From Acanthosepion esculentum (taxonomy: Eukaryota > Mollusca > Cephalopoda > Sepiida > Sepiidae), in assembly GCA_964036315.1 (NCBI GenBank), contig OZ038517.1, positions 23,236,662 through 23,300,661 on the forward strand: a stretch of DNA of 64,000 nucleotides. Reading direction: 5' to 3'. Below the pieces are notes generated by a model. That model had not been told where the DNA came from. It worked only from the letters and a program-made list of their open reading frames with translations, and ran no database searches. Positions 10,808 to 21,879 of this stretch are shown here, one piece after another; position 1 is the stretch's first letter, and each line of letters starts with the position of its first letter. The position numbers and the translations under genes are program-made.

Positions 10808-11285
10808 TGGTTGGTTGATTTTGTTTAACAGCATATCAACCTCTATGGGTTATTTAATGCTGAAATCTAAATATTTTGTACATAATTTTATGCCTTCAAC
10901 TATAGATATTTTGTATAGAATTTTATACTTTTAGAGTAAAGGTTTGTAGATCATAAAATATACTGTTGGTAATTTTACTATAAAAATCTATTTTTATATT
11001 TTTTAGTGTTGCATTGATTGGTCATTTTATTATAGAAATGTACTGTGGATCTTTGGTTATTTTTTTTGGGGGGGCACTATTTATCCTTAAGTGGAACCCT
11101 AACAAGTGCTACCACACTAAGCCAGCGTGAACCTGGAAACAACAGCAGTTAAGAGGTAATTCAAAACCACCAATCACCTGATTAGAGACTTTGCTGCCAG
11201 ATGTAGTTTATCGTTATACCCAGGACGAAATAATGCAAGAAGTCATATAAACATTGACATTTTGGGAGCCAATATTTAGTGGGCA
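10808..11285 (+). mobile_element. Dispersed 0.4-kb repeat (copy 1 of 3)
   Basis: Starts CAGCATATCAACCTCTATGG; internal blocks GGAACCCTAACAAGTG and AACAACAGCAGTTAAGA; ends GTTATACCCAGGACG. The same order is present at 56940-57370 (+) and 51640-51970 (-). The end reads ARCSLSLYPGRNNAR-like in one frame, as does the copy at 57.3 kb, which continues into a CxxC motif; it may be the 3' portion of a LINE with a C-terminal zinc finger. Confidence 0.6.
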
Positions 11286-12770
11286 GGTTTGAGCACGTTG
11301 AATGCTAAAAGGTTAATCTCCCCACCAAATCCAGGTATATAGCAGAGAAATCTTCAAAGACAGTTCATCAAAAACAGGGATACTTAACTTTTTCTCTCCT
11401 TTCCTCTCTCTCCCAGCATCCCTCTTCAGATACTTACAAAAGCTGCTGTCCCATATATTAAAATTGCACAGGTAAATAGAACAGAGTTAATCTCACATGC
11501 TTCTTTCTTGTTGTATTATAGCAGTGCAAATCACTGAAGTAAGCTGTCATGGTAAGCAAAACATCAGTCACTAGGTCAGAGAGGCTGTCAGACTTTGGTT
11601 TGCAGGGTTTTGTTCTAGTCATTGTATTGAAATGGCATCTAAATATTTCAAATTAATATAAAAACATATCTGTACAGTCTAAAACATAAACCTACACAAA
11701 TATAAAATGTTGCAACTTGTTCCAATCAAGTTAAAGAAGAGGTCATCTTATAGCCTTGTTAAAATTACAGCACACCCTCTAACAGAGGTAAACACTTACT
11801 GCAACCTTGAAAGTTTACAGCTATCTCAAGGAAATGTTATCATCAAAACTGAGAATTGCTAATCTTAGAGAATTAAAAACGAAAAATACAGCACATAATT
11901 GACATCTCGATGCTATTGGCCTGGGGAAACAAAATCCTTTGGTTTTTCTTCTTCATAATAAAGATTTTGATAAAATTTTGTTTTTATTAAAGTTTTGGAC
12001 ATTTTTTTCATCATGTATGCTCAATTTTTAGCGAACCTTTGGACTTGGAGGTACCTACATATATATTTATGTCTAAAAATAATAGTCAATACTTTCAGTG
12101 ATAAGTCAGTATTTTAACTAACAATGTTTAATATTACAATAATTAGTGATTAGCTACTTCAATTATTAAATGTGTAATGGTGGTGAAAAGAATACACAAA
12201 TAACCGACCAACTGATTTGCAATGCAAGGATAACAGTAAAACAAAATTAACAAAAGTTTAAAACAAGAGTTATTTTGTTAGATGTAAATTGTATACACAA
12301 AAAAATGTTCATTAATATGTTAACATGGGAACTTGCTTTGTTAGTGTTTTAGGGAAAAGCATTCACAGCCCTTGTAGTTTCAGCATGGAAAGTTCATGTC
12401 AGCACTTCAAAAAAAGGAAAATCCAGGAAGAAAGAGTTACTTTAGGGTTCATGTGTTTTTTGATGAATTCAAGAGCTGCTGCTGATACAAGGTTTATTTA
12501 GAACTGTGACTGCTACCATGTTTTATTTTACAACTGCTACTTCTATTATCTGTAATGTCACTATAGTCCCTTCTTTCAAGTAGTTGTACAACAATCTCAA
12601 GAAAGAGAATTTTTATTATGTTAGGTAACAGTTACTTTGACCATCTAATATGACAAATGCTCTTTCATCTTTGAGGTTGTGTCTTCTTGATGGTTTCTAA
12701 TGAATCATCACCAATATTTTCTAAATGTCTCGGTTTTAGTTGTTTAATAGAAATATTCTCTTGTCTGTTA
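11286..12770. other. Non-coding stretch, nothing recognised
   Basis: AT-rich intron-like sequence with a CT-rich patch near 11390-11420. No element could be named. Confidence 0.4.
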
Positions 12771-12986
12771 TTAACTTTGAAATGTTTCTCTACATTTTAC
12801 TACCTTGTAAGAACCTCTGTAAGCTGGTTGTAATGGATGTTTGGTTGCATTGTCTTTTACAAGCACAAAGTTGCAGTTTTTGAGTGATTCTGACACATAT
12901 GCTACATGGGTTGATTGTCTACGAGACGAGGATGTTACCGGAGACATCTTCAATCTCAACGTATATAGAAATGAAGCAGGATCCAA
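12771..12986 (-). pseudogene. gypsy integrase C-terminal remnant
   Basis: SLKNCNFVLVKDNATKHPLQ then PAYRGSYKVV, the GPF/GPY-like module that follows the integrase core in gypsy elements. Confidence 0.7.
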
Positions 12987-13118
12987 GTGTGGTTCATTTG
13001 ATTCGACTATTAATTCACCTGGTAAACATAAAGGTGTGCCATATACAAGTCCAGCTGCAGAGATCTGTGAATCAGATTTTACAGCTGTTCTTAGCCCTAA
13101 AAGTATTAATGGAATACT

Positions 13119-13600
13119 CTAAAGCCAAGAAGTACAGTTCAGTGCTGTTTTCAAGGATTCTTTCAGAAAACAATGAAAACATTCTATCATACCATAAACT
13201 TCAGGATGACAAGCAGTTGTATGAATTCTGGTTGTACCATGCAAGTTGGTTAGGGAAGTGAAAAGTAAGGAATTCAAATCGTTTTCCTTCATCCATGGTG
13301 ATGGTTGTGGGAACACCAAATCTGCTGACTCAACCATTTATAAAACACTGTGCAACTGATTTTGCACTGATATCAGTAAGGAGAATTATTTCAGGCCAGC
13401 AGGTGAATTTATCAATGCAGGTGATAGAGATAGTAATATTCATGACAGGGAGAGAATGGTCCAGTGATGTCAATATGGACATGGTCAAATCAAATATCAG
13501 GAATGGGAAAAAATGTAGGAGCTGATTTAGTGTGCCTTGGCATTTTGACATAATGACATGTCCAATTCCTCGTATATGTGCTGATTCCGGGCCAGACATA
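13119..13600 (-). pseudogene. gypsy integrase core remnant
   Basis: Two overlapping frames carry parts of the core: SITCIDKFTCWPEIILL (first catalytic Asp region) in the frame 13330-13599, and TTACHPEVYGMIECFHCFLK (the region with the catalytic Glu) in 13119-13337. A frameshift near 13330 separates them. Confidence 0.8.
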
Positions 13601-13839
13601 ATTTTTACTAATTAACCTGCAGGTTGTTTTATATCTGGGTGTGATATTGAGTGCAAAGTGTCAAATAGTTTTCTAAGGAGAGTTTTCAGAGTAAAAGGCT
13701 GCAAATATCCTGTAGAAATTTTGAATCAAATTTCACTTGTGGAATATATATTTTGTTCATTTGTAATGAAGAATTCTTGTCCTCTAGAAGAGATTTTAGA
13801 TCTTCATCTTTTTGGGAAGTTACAATAGCTTCAAAATCA

Positions 13840-14125
13840 ATGACTGGAGTTATATTTATTGTAGAAATATTCCTGGAGAGAGTGTCTGCTAGAATATTTG
13901 CAGGGCCTTTGATGCCAAATATCAGTTGTAAATTGGCTAATGAAATCGAGGTACTTAAGTTCCCAAGAAGGATAGTTATCCAATTTCCCTTCAATTACCC
14001 CGATTAAAGGTTTATGGTCTGGGAGAACATGAAAAGATCTAACTTCGAAGAAATGTCGGCAGTATTGGATGGCACAGTATACTGCCATTAACTCTTGTCC
14101 AAAAGTGCGGTTTCTGATAATTTCT
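13840..14125 (-). pseudogene. gypsy RNase H domain remnant
   Basis: FGQELMAVYCAIQYCRHFFE followed by VLPDHKPLIGV and LKYLDFISQFTTDI, the typical end of RNase H in gypsy elements (the Asp in the DHKPL motif is kept). The N-terminal half with the first catalytic residues is replaced by low-complexity sequence. Confidence 0.8.
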
Positions 14126-14220
14126 TTGAGAAGAAAAAAAAAACAAAAAAAAAACAGGTAACCATTCATCCGATTCAGTACAATAAGTAAAAAAGTTAAA
14201 GAGATGTCACTGTCTGTCAT

Positions 14221-14394
14221 GGTTTTACACTTAGGATATCAATAGGTGAAGAAATAAGAAAATTGAGAATAACACAAAATTATAGTAAATTGTTTATGAA
14301 TCTTAGGTCAAAGATACGTCATTAAAAAAGAAAAAAGAAAAAAAAAGTGATTTCAGAGACCCTATTTATAATTTACTTATATTACCATTCTGAC
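14221..14394. other. A-rich spacer between gypsy and Penelope relics
   Basis: Low complexity; A-tracts at 14326-14347. Confidence 0.4.
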
Positions 14395-14838
14395 TTAAGT
14401 TTTCTAATTCTATTATTTACATTATTCGGACTATTGTCCTCATCTTTGTCGCCATGTTTATCACAACGTTTTGGCCGTTGTACGCTCCGGCCTTCTTCAG
14501 GTGGTTGGAATGTCAAACTGAACCCTTTATTTCACTCACTGAGGTAGACTGTTCTAGTTCCACATACCATGTTTAATGGTTATCAGTTATCTCCTGTTAA
14601 TTTCCCTCTGAAAGTTCTCCACTGCCTTAACCGGGTATTGAACTCACACTCTTTGGGTCCTGTCTAACCAATGCCTTTATCCACTGTACCATGTGTCCTT
14701 GAGGACATCTGTGTATGAATTTCTGGGCATTATAAACCTAATGTCTTCAGCAACCATTTTTACCAGTGCTCATATTGCAATTTTTTGCTGTTATCATTCA
14801 TTGTTTTTACCAGAGCTCATATTGCAACTTTGTTCTTA

Positions 14839-15228
14839 CTATCGCTTTTCTCTGGCCCTCCTTATTACTGGTTCCCATATTGTATTAATTTCTATGCTTG
14901 GTAGGCTCAGGAGATTTTTGTGGCCTAGCATATGTGCTGATTCCTTTAGTTTACAAATTTTCCAATGGTGTTCCTTGTCTATGATCTCAACCTGATCCCA
15001 CAGAGGGCGGTGATCTCCCTTCTCTCTCCATATGTGGTCAGCCACGCCTGATTTTTTCACTTCCTCTCGTGTTACAGTTTTCTGGTGTTCTTGAAACCTC
15101 TCCTTAAGAGGATGGCCTGTCTCTCCTTTATATTTCTTTCCACAGCTGCACGGGATAGCGTACACACAGTTTTTAGTCATGTTCTCCTCTAGGGGGGGGG
15201 GGGTCTTACTCTGGAGAGATATCTGCAA
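14839..15228 (-). pseudogene. GIY-YIG endonuclease domain of the Penelope-like element
   Basis: Open frame of 129 codons with CVYAIPCSCGKKYKGETGHP, then LKERFQEHQ and later SGVADHIW, the layout of the Penelope C-terminal GIY-YIG nuclease. The first Tyr is in VYAIPC; the usual second motif tyrosine is in KKYKG. The same domain, more decayed, occurs at 57545-57986. Confidence 0.9.
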
Positions 15229-15582
15229 AGTGTCGTCAAGCTTTTGAAGGTTGTCCTGATGTTATATGGACCGCAGATCCTTTGTATTTTCTCTGATAAC
15301 CCCTTCACATAAGGCGGGCAGACTGTTTTCTGAGTGTTGTTGTCCTCCTCCTCCTCCTCCTCTTGTACCCGCCTATCCCAGTTTTGGGGGGCTGCTGCCA
15401 TGTACCCAGTGTAGTTGTTACATTGTAGATGTCTCTGGGTCGCCACTTATGACTTTTGCTCGGTGTTGTAAGCAGCAGACAATCCCTTTCTTTACGCTGT
15501 ATGGATGGTGGGAGTTGAAATTGAGGTACTGTCCGGTGAATGTCGGTTTAAGGTATATGGATGTCTTGAACCCATGCTCTGT

Positions 15583-16083
15583 TCAAAATATTAGAACATC
15601 CAGGAAAGGGAGTGTGTTGTTACTTTCTTTCTCCATTGTGAACTCTATCGAAGGTCTTATTGAGTTCACATGGTCCAGTAGAACCTGAACATCTTCCTGG
15701 TGTGGCCAGAGTATGAAGGTGTCATCTACGTACCTTAACCATATAGTTGGCTTCAGAGATATAGATTCTAATGCCATTTCCTCAAAGTATTCCATGTATA
15801 TATTCGCCATTGCTGGTGATAATGGCGAGCCCATTGCGAAGCCCTCATCCTGTCGATGTATGTGTGATCTCATTCCGAAGTGTGTTGTTCGTGTACAGAA
15901 AGTCAACATCTCCATCAGATTATCTATTGGAATACTGGTCCGTTCTTCTAGGGAAGAGTCAGAGGCCAATCTGTCTCCGACTACTGAGAGTGCCTCCTCT
16001 GTGGGTACTTTGGTGAACAAACTCACCACGTCCAAGCTCACCATCTGGTTGGATAGGATGGGAGCATCTTTGATTATTTCCAC
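15583..16083 (-). pseudogene. Penelope reverse transcriptase domain fragment
   Basis: 166-codon open frame: motif A SLDVVSLFTKVP with Asp18, motif B EGFAMGSPLSPAMANIYMEY (80-99), motif C RYVDDTFILW with Asp120-Asp121, then LPFLDVLIF. All palm catalytic aspartates are kept. The frame lacks the finger region because the copy is truncated near 16119. Confidence 0.92.
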
Positions 16084-16119
16084 GCAGTGGGCCGAGTTTT
16101 GGACATATGAAGGAGACTT

Positions 16120-17602
16120 CTATTTTTTAATTTTACATCTTTTTTTGTTCTGTTTTAGAGTCAACTGTGTAAAAATCTGAATCTTGTCGATTATCTGCTT
16201 CAATGAAATCGCAGCACGGCTCGTTGATCAAAATTTTCTTTGTTCCCCCATTTTTTTTTTTTTTCTTTTCCGTCGTTGAGAGATCTCAGATAACAGTTGA
16301 GTAAATGAACATCTTTTCTGGTTGTTATTGTCCATGCAGATTATTTCATTTTAAATGTCCATATCAATTTTCAGTTTCACTCACATGTCTAACTAACTAA
16401 ACTAAAGTCAATATTTTTTTTTGTTGTTGTTGTCACGGCCAAAGTCTAAGGAGTGCCTAAAATAAAAAAAATTAAAATTAAAAAATTCCTTATTTTTACG
16501 AGTGGACTAGTCTATTTAAGTAGTACCGAACTCCCAACCATGTAAATTTCGTGGTTTATTTTCCCATCTTCCAGAGGTCAAAACTCAACTGATATACGGA
16601 AAACGAAAAATAAATAATTACGGTTCAGAAATTACGTTCAACAAAAATGAGGTTGTTAATTGTTTTTTTTAATCCTTACATAAAAAATAAATAAATAAAA
16701 ATAGCAGTTTCTAAAAAAAATGTTACCAAAAGCTTAAAATTTGTCAAGTTTTAAGTAACTTGATAAACAACATTATTTTTTTCTTAATGCCCTCGGTTCG
16801 GTGTGTGGGAGTGATATCAACAGCTGGTGTGATTTTTTTTATTTTTTATTTTTTGAAGAAACGGTCATGTGACCAACTGGAAGACGAGAAGATTTAGTGT
16901 ATATTTTTCTTTGTGTGTGTGTGTTTTTTAGTCTTTTCAGAAAGATAAATTATTTGGTTTCAGAATCCTTTCCAAATCACTCCCTTACATGTAACATTGG
17001 TTTAAAACACGAAATGTATTTTTTAAATTAATTAACAAAAATACCTTCTTTTTTTTTTTGGTCAGTGTACATTTTTACAGACATTCAGCAACTACTTCTA
17101 TAGACTTAATTCTAATTTATCAGCTCTTTATGAAAAATGACCTTCAGTCGAAGCGAGCGAAATGAGGTTCAATTTTAAGTACATGCGTCGTTTCGAGTTT
17201 AAAAACTGTCCAACTTCAAATGTTTTAATTTATTGTAAAAATATTAAACAAAACTGGGTCCTGATTGACAAAAATCTGTGTCATTTTAATTTAAAGTAAA
17301 AAATAAAATTAAAAAGAAATCAAAGACCCAGGGTTGGGATTTTCTTAATTCCGAAGTTACAAAAAAAAGGTTAGATCTCTTTAGTTCTTAGACCTAATTT
17401 AGACTTCCATATGAAAACGAACGAAAAAGACCCACGGTTTGCCGAAAAGGGCACATTGACATAATTTTTTTTTTTAATTTTTTTTTTTTCTTAGAAACGT
17501 TTTAAATCGAATCAATCTAAAAATTTAAAGCTAATTCCTGGGAGAAATTTCATTCGGCCCATAAAAATACGTTAAAAATATAGTTTCCTCAAATGAAAAA
17601 AA
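16120..17602. other. AT-rich stretch poor in recognisable transposons
   Basis: No transposon coding relic, SINE or LINE seen. Many homopolymer T and A tracts. Could be unique intronic or old degraded sequence. Confidence 0.4.
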
Positions 17603-17661
17603 AATACTCCAAAATATTCAGTGTAACTAACATTACCGTTACTGAATATTTTTGGAGTATT
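17603..17661. repeat. Short inverted repeat (hairpin)
   Basis: Arms AATACTCCAAAATATTCAGT and the reverse complement of ACTGAATATTTTTGGAGTATT, separated by an 18-base loop. About 20 bp each, one indel. Could be a minimal MITE; no second copy noticed. Confidence 0.7.
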
Positions 17662-18440
17662 ACGTATTACCAAGTACTGTAAAGTAAACGGAATCTACGC
17701 ATATATAACACAATATATTTTTAAAGTTTTTTTTTTTTTAATACCGAACTTATTACACAAAAATGATTCTTTTCTTCATAACATAGCAAATGAAAGTAAA
17801 ACCAAAAAACTAAGTAAAATAACGTGAATTTTGTAAATGTCCATACTCATAACTGTTGAACGAGAAAATAGTTAAAAACTTGAACTAAGTGCGGCCGCAC
17901 TTGGCTGACATCAAGACAAAGGAGAACGTATAAAAAAAATGACCGTCGTGTGCTGGTGTTGATAATAAAAAAAAAAATTTTTTTTTAAATTATCTCTTTT
18001 TTTTGTTATTGGTAATTTGGTTTCGTTAGACTTATTCATACTTTGGCATACTCATCTGATGAGGAAATGGATAAGCCGAAACTTGATAAAGAAAAGAAAA
18101 AAAAAAAAAAAAAAAAAAAAAAATTTAACATTATTAAACCTCACTAACTTAGGACTAAAAATTAGTTTTTTTTTAGTTATTGTGACATGGCGTAGTTTAA
18201 CATGCTCCCGACACATTAATTTAGTCTAAATGTGTCGGCGGGACATGTCAAACTATACAATGTCATACTTACTTCATTAAACGACCAGTCAAAAAATAAT
18301 CGGATTATTTACTTGTCAAAAACCAAATTTAATAGTGTGTTCTGCTTCGAATCTAAGTGCCATTTCCTGGAATTTTTGCCTAGGTAGAGAAAGTATAACA
18401 ATGTCACACATAAAAACAAATTACAAGTAAAGTACATATC
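17662..18440. other. AT-rich stretch with Penelope-like and hairpin traces
   Basis: At 18052-18090 CATCTGATGAGGAAATGG followed by ATAAGCCGAAACTTG has the CUGAUGA...GAAAC order of a hammerhead, but stem III and stem I do not pair well; probably decayed. A long A-tract follows at 18096-18123. Confidence 0.4.
18183..18265. repeat. Imperfect palindrome, about 35-bp arms
   Basis: Left arm TGACATGGCGTAGTTTAACA...CCCGACACATT and right arm AATGTGTCGGCGGGACATG...ACAATGTCA, with an 11-base centre. Several mismatches. Flanked by TA-rich DNA; candidate MITE or terminal-repeat pair. Confidence 0.75.
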
Positions 18441-18442
18441 AA

Positions 18443-18505
18443 AATTGTTCCACTACTTACAGTTTCACATGTTGAACACAATCATCAGGTGGTAGTGAAG
18501 TTCCT
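18443..18505 (-). ncRNA. Candidate hammerhead ribozyme (Penelope-type)
   Basis: Minus strand: stem I strand CACTAC, core CTGATGA, a stem-loop II GTGTTCAACAT, then GAA, stem III AC-T-GT, cleavage base A, and stem I return strand GTAGTGG that pairs with CACTAC. All invariant core bases of a type I hammerhead are present, including the GUH cleavage triplet (GUA). Short stem III is typical of the hammerheads known in Penelope-like elements. A degraded inverted partner is at 18495-18555. No transcript or cleavage data. Confidence 0.55.
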
Positions 18506-18555
18506 CACTCTCACCTGTTGAATGTGTTCCTACATATGAAACTGTCAATACTTCG
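18495..18555 (+). ncRNA. Degraded partner hammerhead-like motif
   Basis: Plus strand: GAAGT, CTGTTGA (one core change, A to T), a stem-loop, GAAACTGTC with GUC triplet, then ACTTC pairing with GAAGT. With the minus-strand motif at 18443-18505 it forms an inverted pair. Confidence 0.45.
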
Positions 18556-18959
18556 CTAAAAAAGAGCATACCCTGATGAAAAAAGGCCCCAAACTTAATT
18601 TTTTAAAGTCTGTTTATCATTAAGAAGAAAGACCAAAGTAATTTTTTAATCTTTTTTCTTAATTTTTTAATCCTTTCTAGCAAATCCAAAATTTCAGTTA
18701 AAAACTTTTTTTTTTAGTCTGCAAAATTTACAAAAAGTCGATCGTGTCAGCTATTTTTGATAACTTTGTAAACAAAAGTGAAATTCTCCATTTAAAAATC
18801 TTATAAAATTCAATTATACTTTTTTCTAAAGTTATTTTAGGAAAATCAGAAAATTTAAAGTATCCTTAATTGAACTGGAAACAAATATTGCTTAATCTTT
18901 CAGCAGAAAAATTTAGTTAGAAATAAGAGAAACATGTCTTTCACTGGTTCCCAGGCCTC
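18556..18959. other. AT-rich non-coding stretch
   Basis: Nothing recognised. Confidence 0.4.
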
Positions 18960-19371
18960 ATGAATTTAAACGTCCTACGAGGCTGGCATCCTGTTCCAAC
19001 CCCTTCACCGTTGAAACTGTTAGATGTAGACGTCTCTTCTACTCCAATAGCTTAATGTCTCGCACATCTCGCCTGTGGAACTCCCTTCCTTATTCATGTT
19101 TCCCTGACAAATATAATCTCCAACTATTTAAGTGTAACGTCAATCGACATCTCCAGTTGCCTTGATCTATCCACTTCCCTTCTCCACATCCTTTCCCCTT
19201 TCATTCCTATCTGCTCTCACTCCAAATCTTCTGTAACCCCCTTGCCTTGATCGATCCACTATCTTTCTCCACATCCTCTCCTTTACCACTCCTATCTGCT
19301 CTTCCTCCAAACCTTCTGTAACCCCTTGCATGCTAGTGGCTTCCAGGTGAAAAGCTTAAAAAAAAAAATGT
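18960..19371 (+). mobile_element. LINE 3' end with duplicated 3' UTR and poly-A
   Basis: Translation VETVRCRRLFYSNSLMSRTS, then RLWNSLPYSCFPDKYNLQLF and KCNVNRHLQLP stop, the best-preserved C-terminus of this LINE family in the window. The 3' UTR holds two 85-bp tandem copies (19157-19241 and 19242-19326, each starting TTGCCTTGATC), then an A-tract at 19360-19369. Confidence 0.85.
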
Positions 19372-20300
19372 CTAACCGTGGTGATTGGTTCTTGAGGTGA
19401 AAATTGATGTTTACATCAATCAACAACTAACATATGGGGAATTTATTGGACGAAAGGGTATAAGTGACAGTATTTTCAAGTTTAAAGTGAAACTAGCTTC
19501 TCTAACAATAAAGTAATTCTTAAAAATGAAATACTTTCAAAAGTTCAATATTTTGTTGAATTTTTAAGTACTTTTGTAACAAAGATACATCCAAGGCCTG
19601 CACAGTTTCTGTCCCTAAAATTTAATCTAAAAAAGAATAAATTAATAATTGCAGTATCTCTCTGACTAAAAAAGAAAAATTGATTATATTCTAAAAAATG
19701 AAAAGAAAATATCTAGTAAAATATGTAAAAAAAAAAAAAAAAAAAAAAAAAAGATAAAATTAAAAGTTTTGAAAATGCGACGATGATGGTCAGTCAAAGA
19801 ATTTGATATGTGTTAGTCAGAACAAAATCAATGCAATTTATGAGGCCAGATCCTGGCTATCAGGAAAAACAACTCTTAAAACAAAAGACATTATTTCTGA
19901 ATTGTGCTTCTGTAGTCCTGCCAGAAACATTTTAAATACATTTTTTGACATATTCAAAAATTATTTTAAAAATAGAAACGCTTTGCAGATTGTAATAAGG
20001 TTTCAAATTTAAGATCTGTTAAAATAGATCCTTTAATAAGAGCATTTCCAGAGATACACATATTCAAACTTAATTTTAAAATATTTAACAACTTTATCAC
20101 ATTTTGTATTTAAAATTGCAAAAATTCTTGTAAAAATTCATTTTTCATCAAAAAAGTATTTTGGCTTCAGACAATAATGTCCTTAATATATATTATTCAT
20201 AAAAGCCAATAAATGCTTTTTTAATAAAATAATGTCTTAGTTTTATAGCAGAATAATTTTGGTGCATATTTAAAACTTTCTTTTTACATTTTATACTTTT
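19372..20300. other. Non-coding stretch with A-tract
   Basis: Long A-tract at 19727-19752. A 69-codon ORF at 19803-20012 is not recognised and shows no domain. Confidence 0.4.
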
Positions 20301-20301
20301 T

Positions 20302-20500
20302 ACAGGGTGGTCCGAAAGTATTTTCACCCTCTATATAATATAATTTTCTATTTTAATGCTCTGTGGGGTATTATCAAGGAGAAAGTTTCACATAAACTAT
20401 ACCAGAATACACATCAGTTAAAGAACGCCATTCAGAGAGCCTTTGTAACAATCAACAAAGCATAGCCTCATAAAATATCATAAAGGACATTGTGCCAGAA
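20302..20500 (+). mobile_element. Internally deleted Tc1/mariner-like relic
   Basis: A terminal-repeat-like start CAGGGTGGTCCGAAAG is followed at once by a transposase C-terminal piece reading ALWGIIKEKVSHKLYQNTHQ and LKNAIQRAFVTI. The central transposase domain is absent, so this is a deletion derivative. Confidence 0.5.
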
Positions 20501-20594
20501 AAATGATGGTGTTTATACAGACCTTCTCAATGTTTGCTAGCGTTAATGAAAGTGAATAAAGTGAATCCAGTACATGTGCTTTGTTTTACTGTAC

Positions 20595-21873
20595 TTGCCC
20601 AGGTACCCAGCATTGCCTGGGTGAACATGGCTGCAATTGTATACCACACCCCCTTGTCTAGAAATGTCTGCCTGCATCCCCACTTGCATGCATCAGCCAT
20701 TGGTATACTAAGCTACTCTCCCGACTCATCTTTTTCATGGTATGTCTTTCACAAGTGTTTGATTGTACTTAATAAAGAAATTCTATCGATAAAAACTTCT
20801 TGTACAGTCATTGCTCGATGTTAAATTGTTTCTATGTTTTTGATATCCAGTAAATTTCTTATGGCCATAATTTAATTTCAAATCGGAAGGGGTCTGTTCA
20901 CAAATCTAATAATCAAACAAAAACAGGGATGAAGCATCAGAGCTTGATTTATTAGGTTGGTGCAAAAATAATGTTGTTTTCTCACATGAAGTTGAACGTC
21001 AAAATACAACATTATTTTTGCACCAACCTAATAACTGCAAGTGCAAATGCATAAATGCCCCCCCTCTTTCTTTGCATGTTAAAGCTGGGTTTAATAAGAG
21101 GTTCTTTAGGAATTTTTCCCTTTTAATACTTCAATAATCCTTCTCAAACAATTTTTGCATCAAAGGCTGTTCAAATGCAAATTTCGGATGGAATCATATG
21201 AAGAAACTATTGGCAAAATGGCAAATGCTGATTTAGATCTGGTTTATCGCAGATTTTGTCCGCTTAACTGAAATAATCTAAACCAGAGATTCACGAAAGA
21301 CAATTTGCATGATATAAATAATTTACATGGCAAATTTGGAAAGGATTGCATGAAAAAATGACTGAAAAACACGCTTTTTGAACATTACTTTTATGCTTTT
21401 TCATTATATGCGGAGAAGCAAGCAGGACTGAATCAACATTAACTTATTTCTTACATGGCAAGTTTTTTGCAACATGTTTGAAGAAAATAAAATGAAAAAT
21501 GAGGAATTTATTCAAGTTTTTATTTTAAGTCAGACAAAAAACCTGCTTTTTTTGCAATTTTTTACGTGAAGCCAATGTTACAGGAAAACGATCAAGCAGT
21601 CGACATAAACCTCATAACGTGAACTGTGTTTTGCATTCAGTGCAAAGAACATTAACTCATCCAGTAAAAATTTAGTTTGCATGCAACTTTGCCTTGGTTT
21701 TAGTAAAAAGTCATACCCACAGTCTTATAGATTTTTCTGCCAAATCCAGGGGGGCCCGGAGATTGAAAAGTTGGTCTTGACCAACCTTGGTAAATTTGCA
21801 AAATTGGTTGAGAAATGTGGGCATGCATAAATAGCATACCCAGACAGACACACACACTGTGTTATAGATATAG
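20595..21873 (+). mobile_element. Interspersed repeat with GCATTGCCTGGG head
   Basis: Same family as 8966-9717: head GGTACCCAGCATTGCCTGGG, tail GTGTTATAGATATAGAT, and an aligned 3' third (GGTCTTGACC, GGTAAATTTGCAAAATTGG). It is longer because an 80-bp MITE sits inside it at 20952-21031 and because of extra internal sequence. Confidence 0.55.
20952..21031. mobile_element. MADE1-like mariner MITE, 80 bp, copy 1
   Basis: Exactly 80 bp with inverted ends TTAGGTTGGTGCAAAAATAA and matching TTATTTTTGCACCAACCTAA, flanked by TA on both sides (20950-20951 and 21032-21033). The ends closely match those of Hsmar1/MADE1-type mariner elements. No coding capacity. Nested within the repeat at 20595-21873, so younger than it. 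Confidence 0.92.
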
Positions 21874-21879
21874 ATTACT

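Larger units (their letters stand above)
12771..14220 (-). mobile_element. Ty3/gypsy LTR retrotransposon pol fragment (RNase H to integrase)
   Basis: Minus-strand order follows a gypsy pol polyprotein: RNase H (about 14125-13840), a chromosomal spacer with ADTLSRNI (about 13890), zinc-binding/integrase core (about 13600-13120) and integrase C-terminus (12986-12771). Protease and the RT palm are missing at the 5' end and no LTR was found beside it. The reading frame is broken in at least four places and an A-rich tract has expanded at 14130-14155. A dead, 5'-truncated fragment. Confidence 0.85.
14395..16119 (-). mobile_element. Penelope-like retroelement, 5' truncated, RT plus GIY-YIG
   Basis: On the minus strand an almost continuous coding region runs from about 16119 (SPSYVQNSAHCVEIIKD) through RT motifs A-C, a connector and a GIY-YIG endonuclease, followed by a 3' region (14700-14395) equal to the terminal repeat seen alone at 44033-44520. 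Penelope-like elements prime reverse transcription with this endonuclease and are known to carry hammerhead motifs in their terminal repeats. Damage visible: a GGT/CCT simple-repeat expansion near 15345-15365, a G-tract at 15193-15204 and frameshifts between RT and endonuclease. The 5' half of the RT is lost. Confidence 0.9.

Noticed and set aside
18045..18090. CTGATGAGG...GCCGAAAC as an active hammerhead
   Set aside because: Core boxes are present but stem II is two pairs at best and stem III and stem I do not pair; probably a relic.
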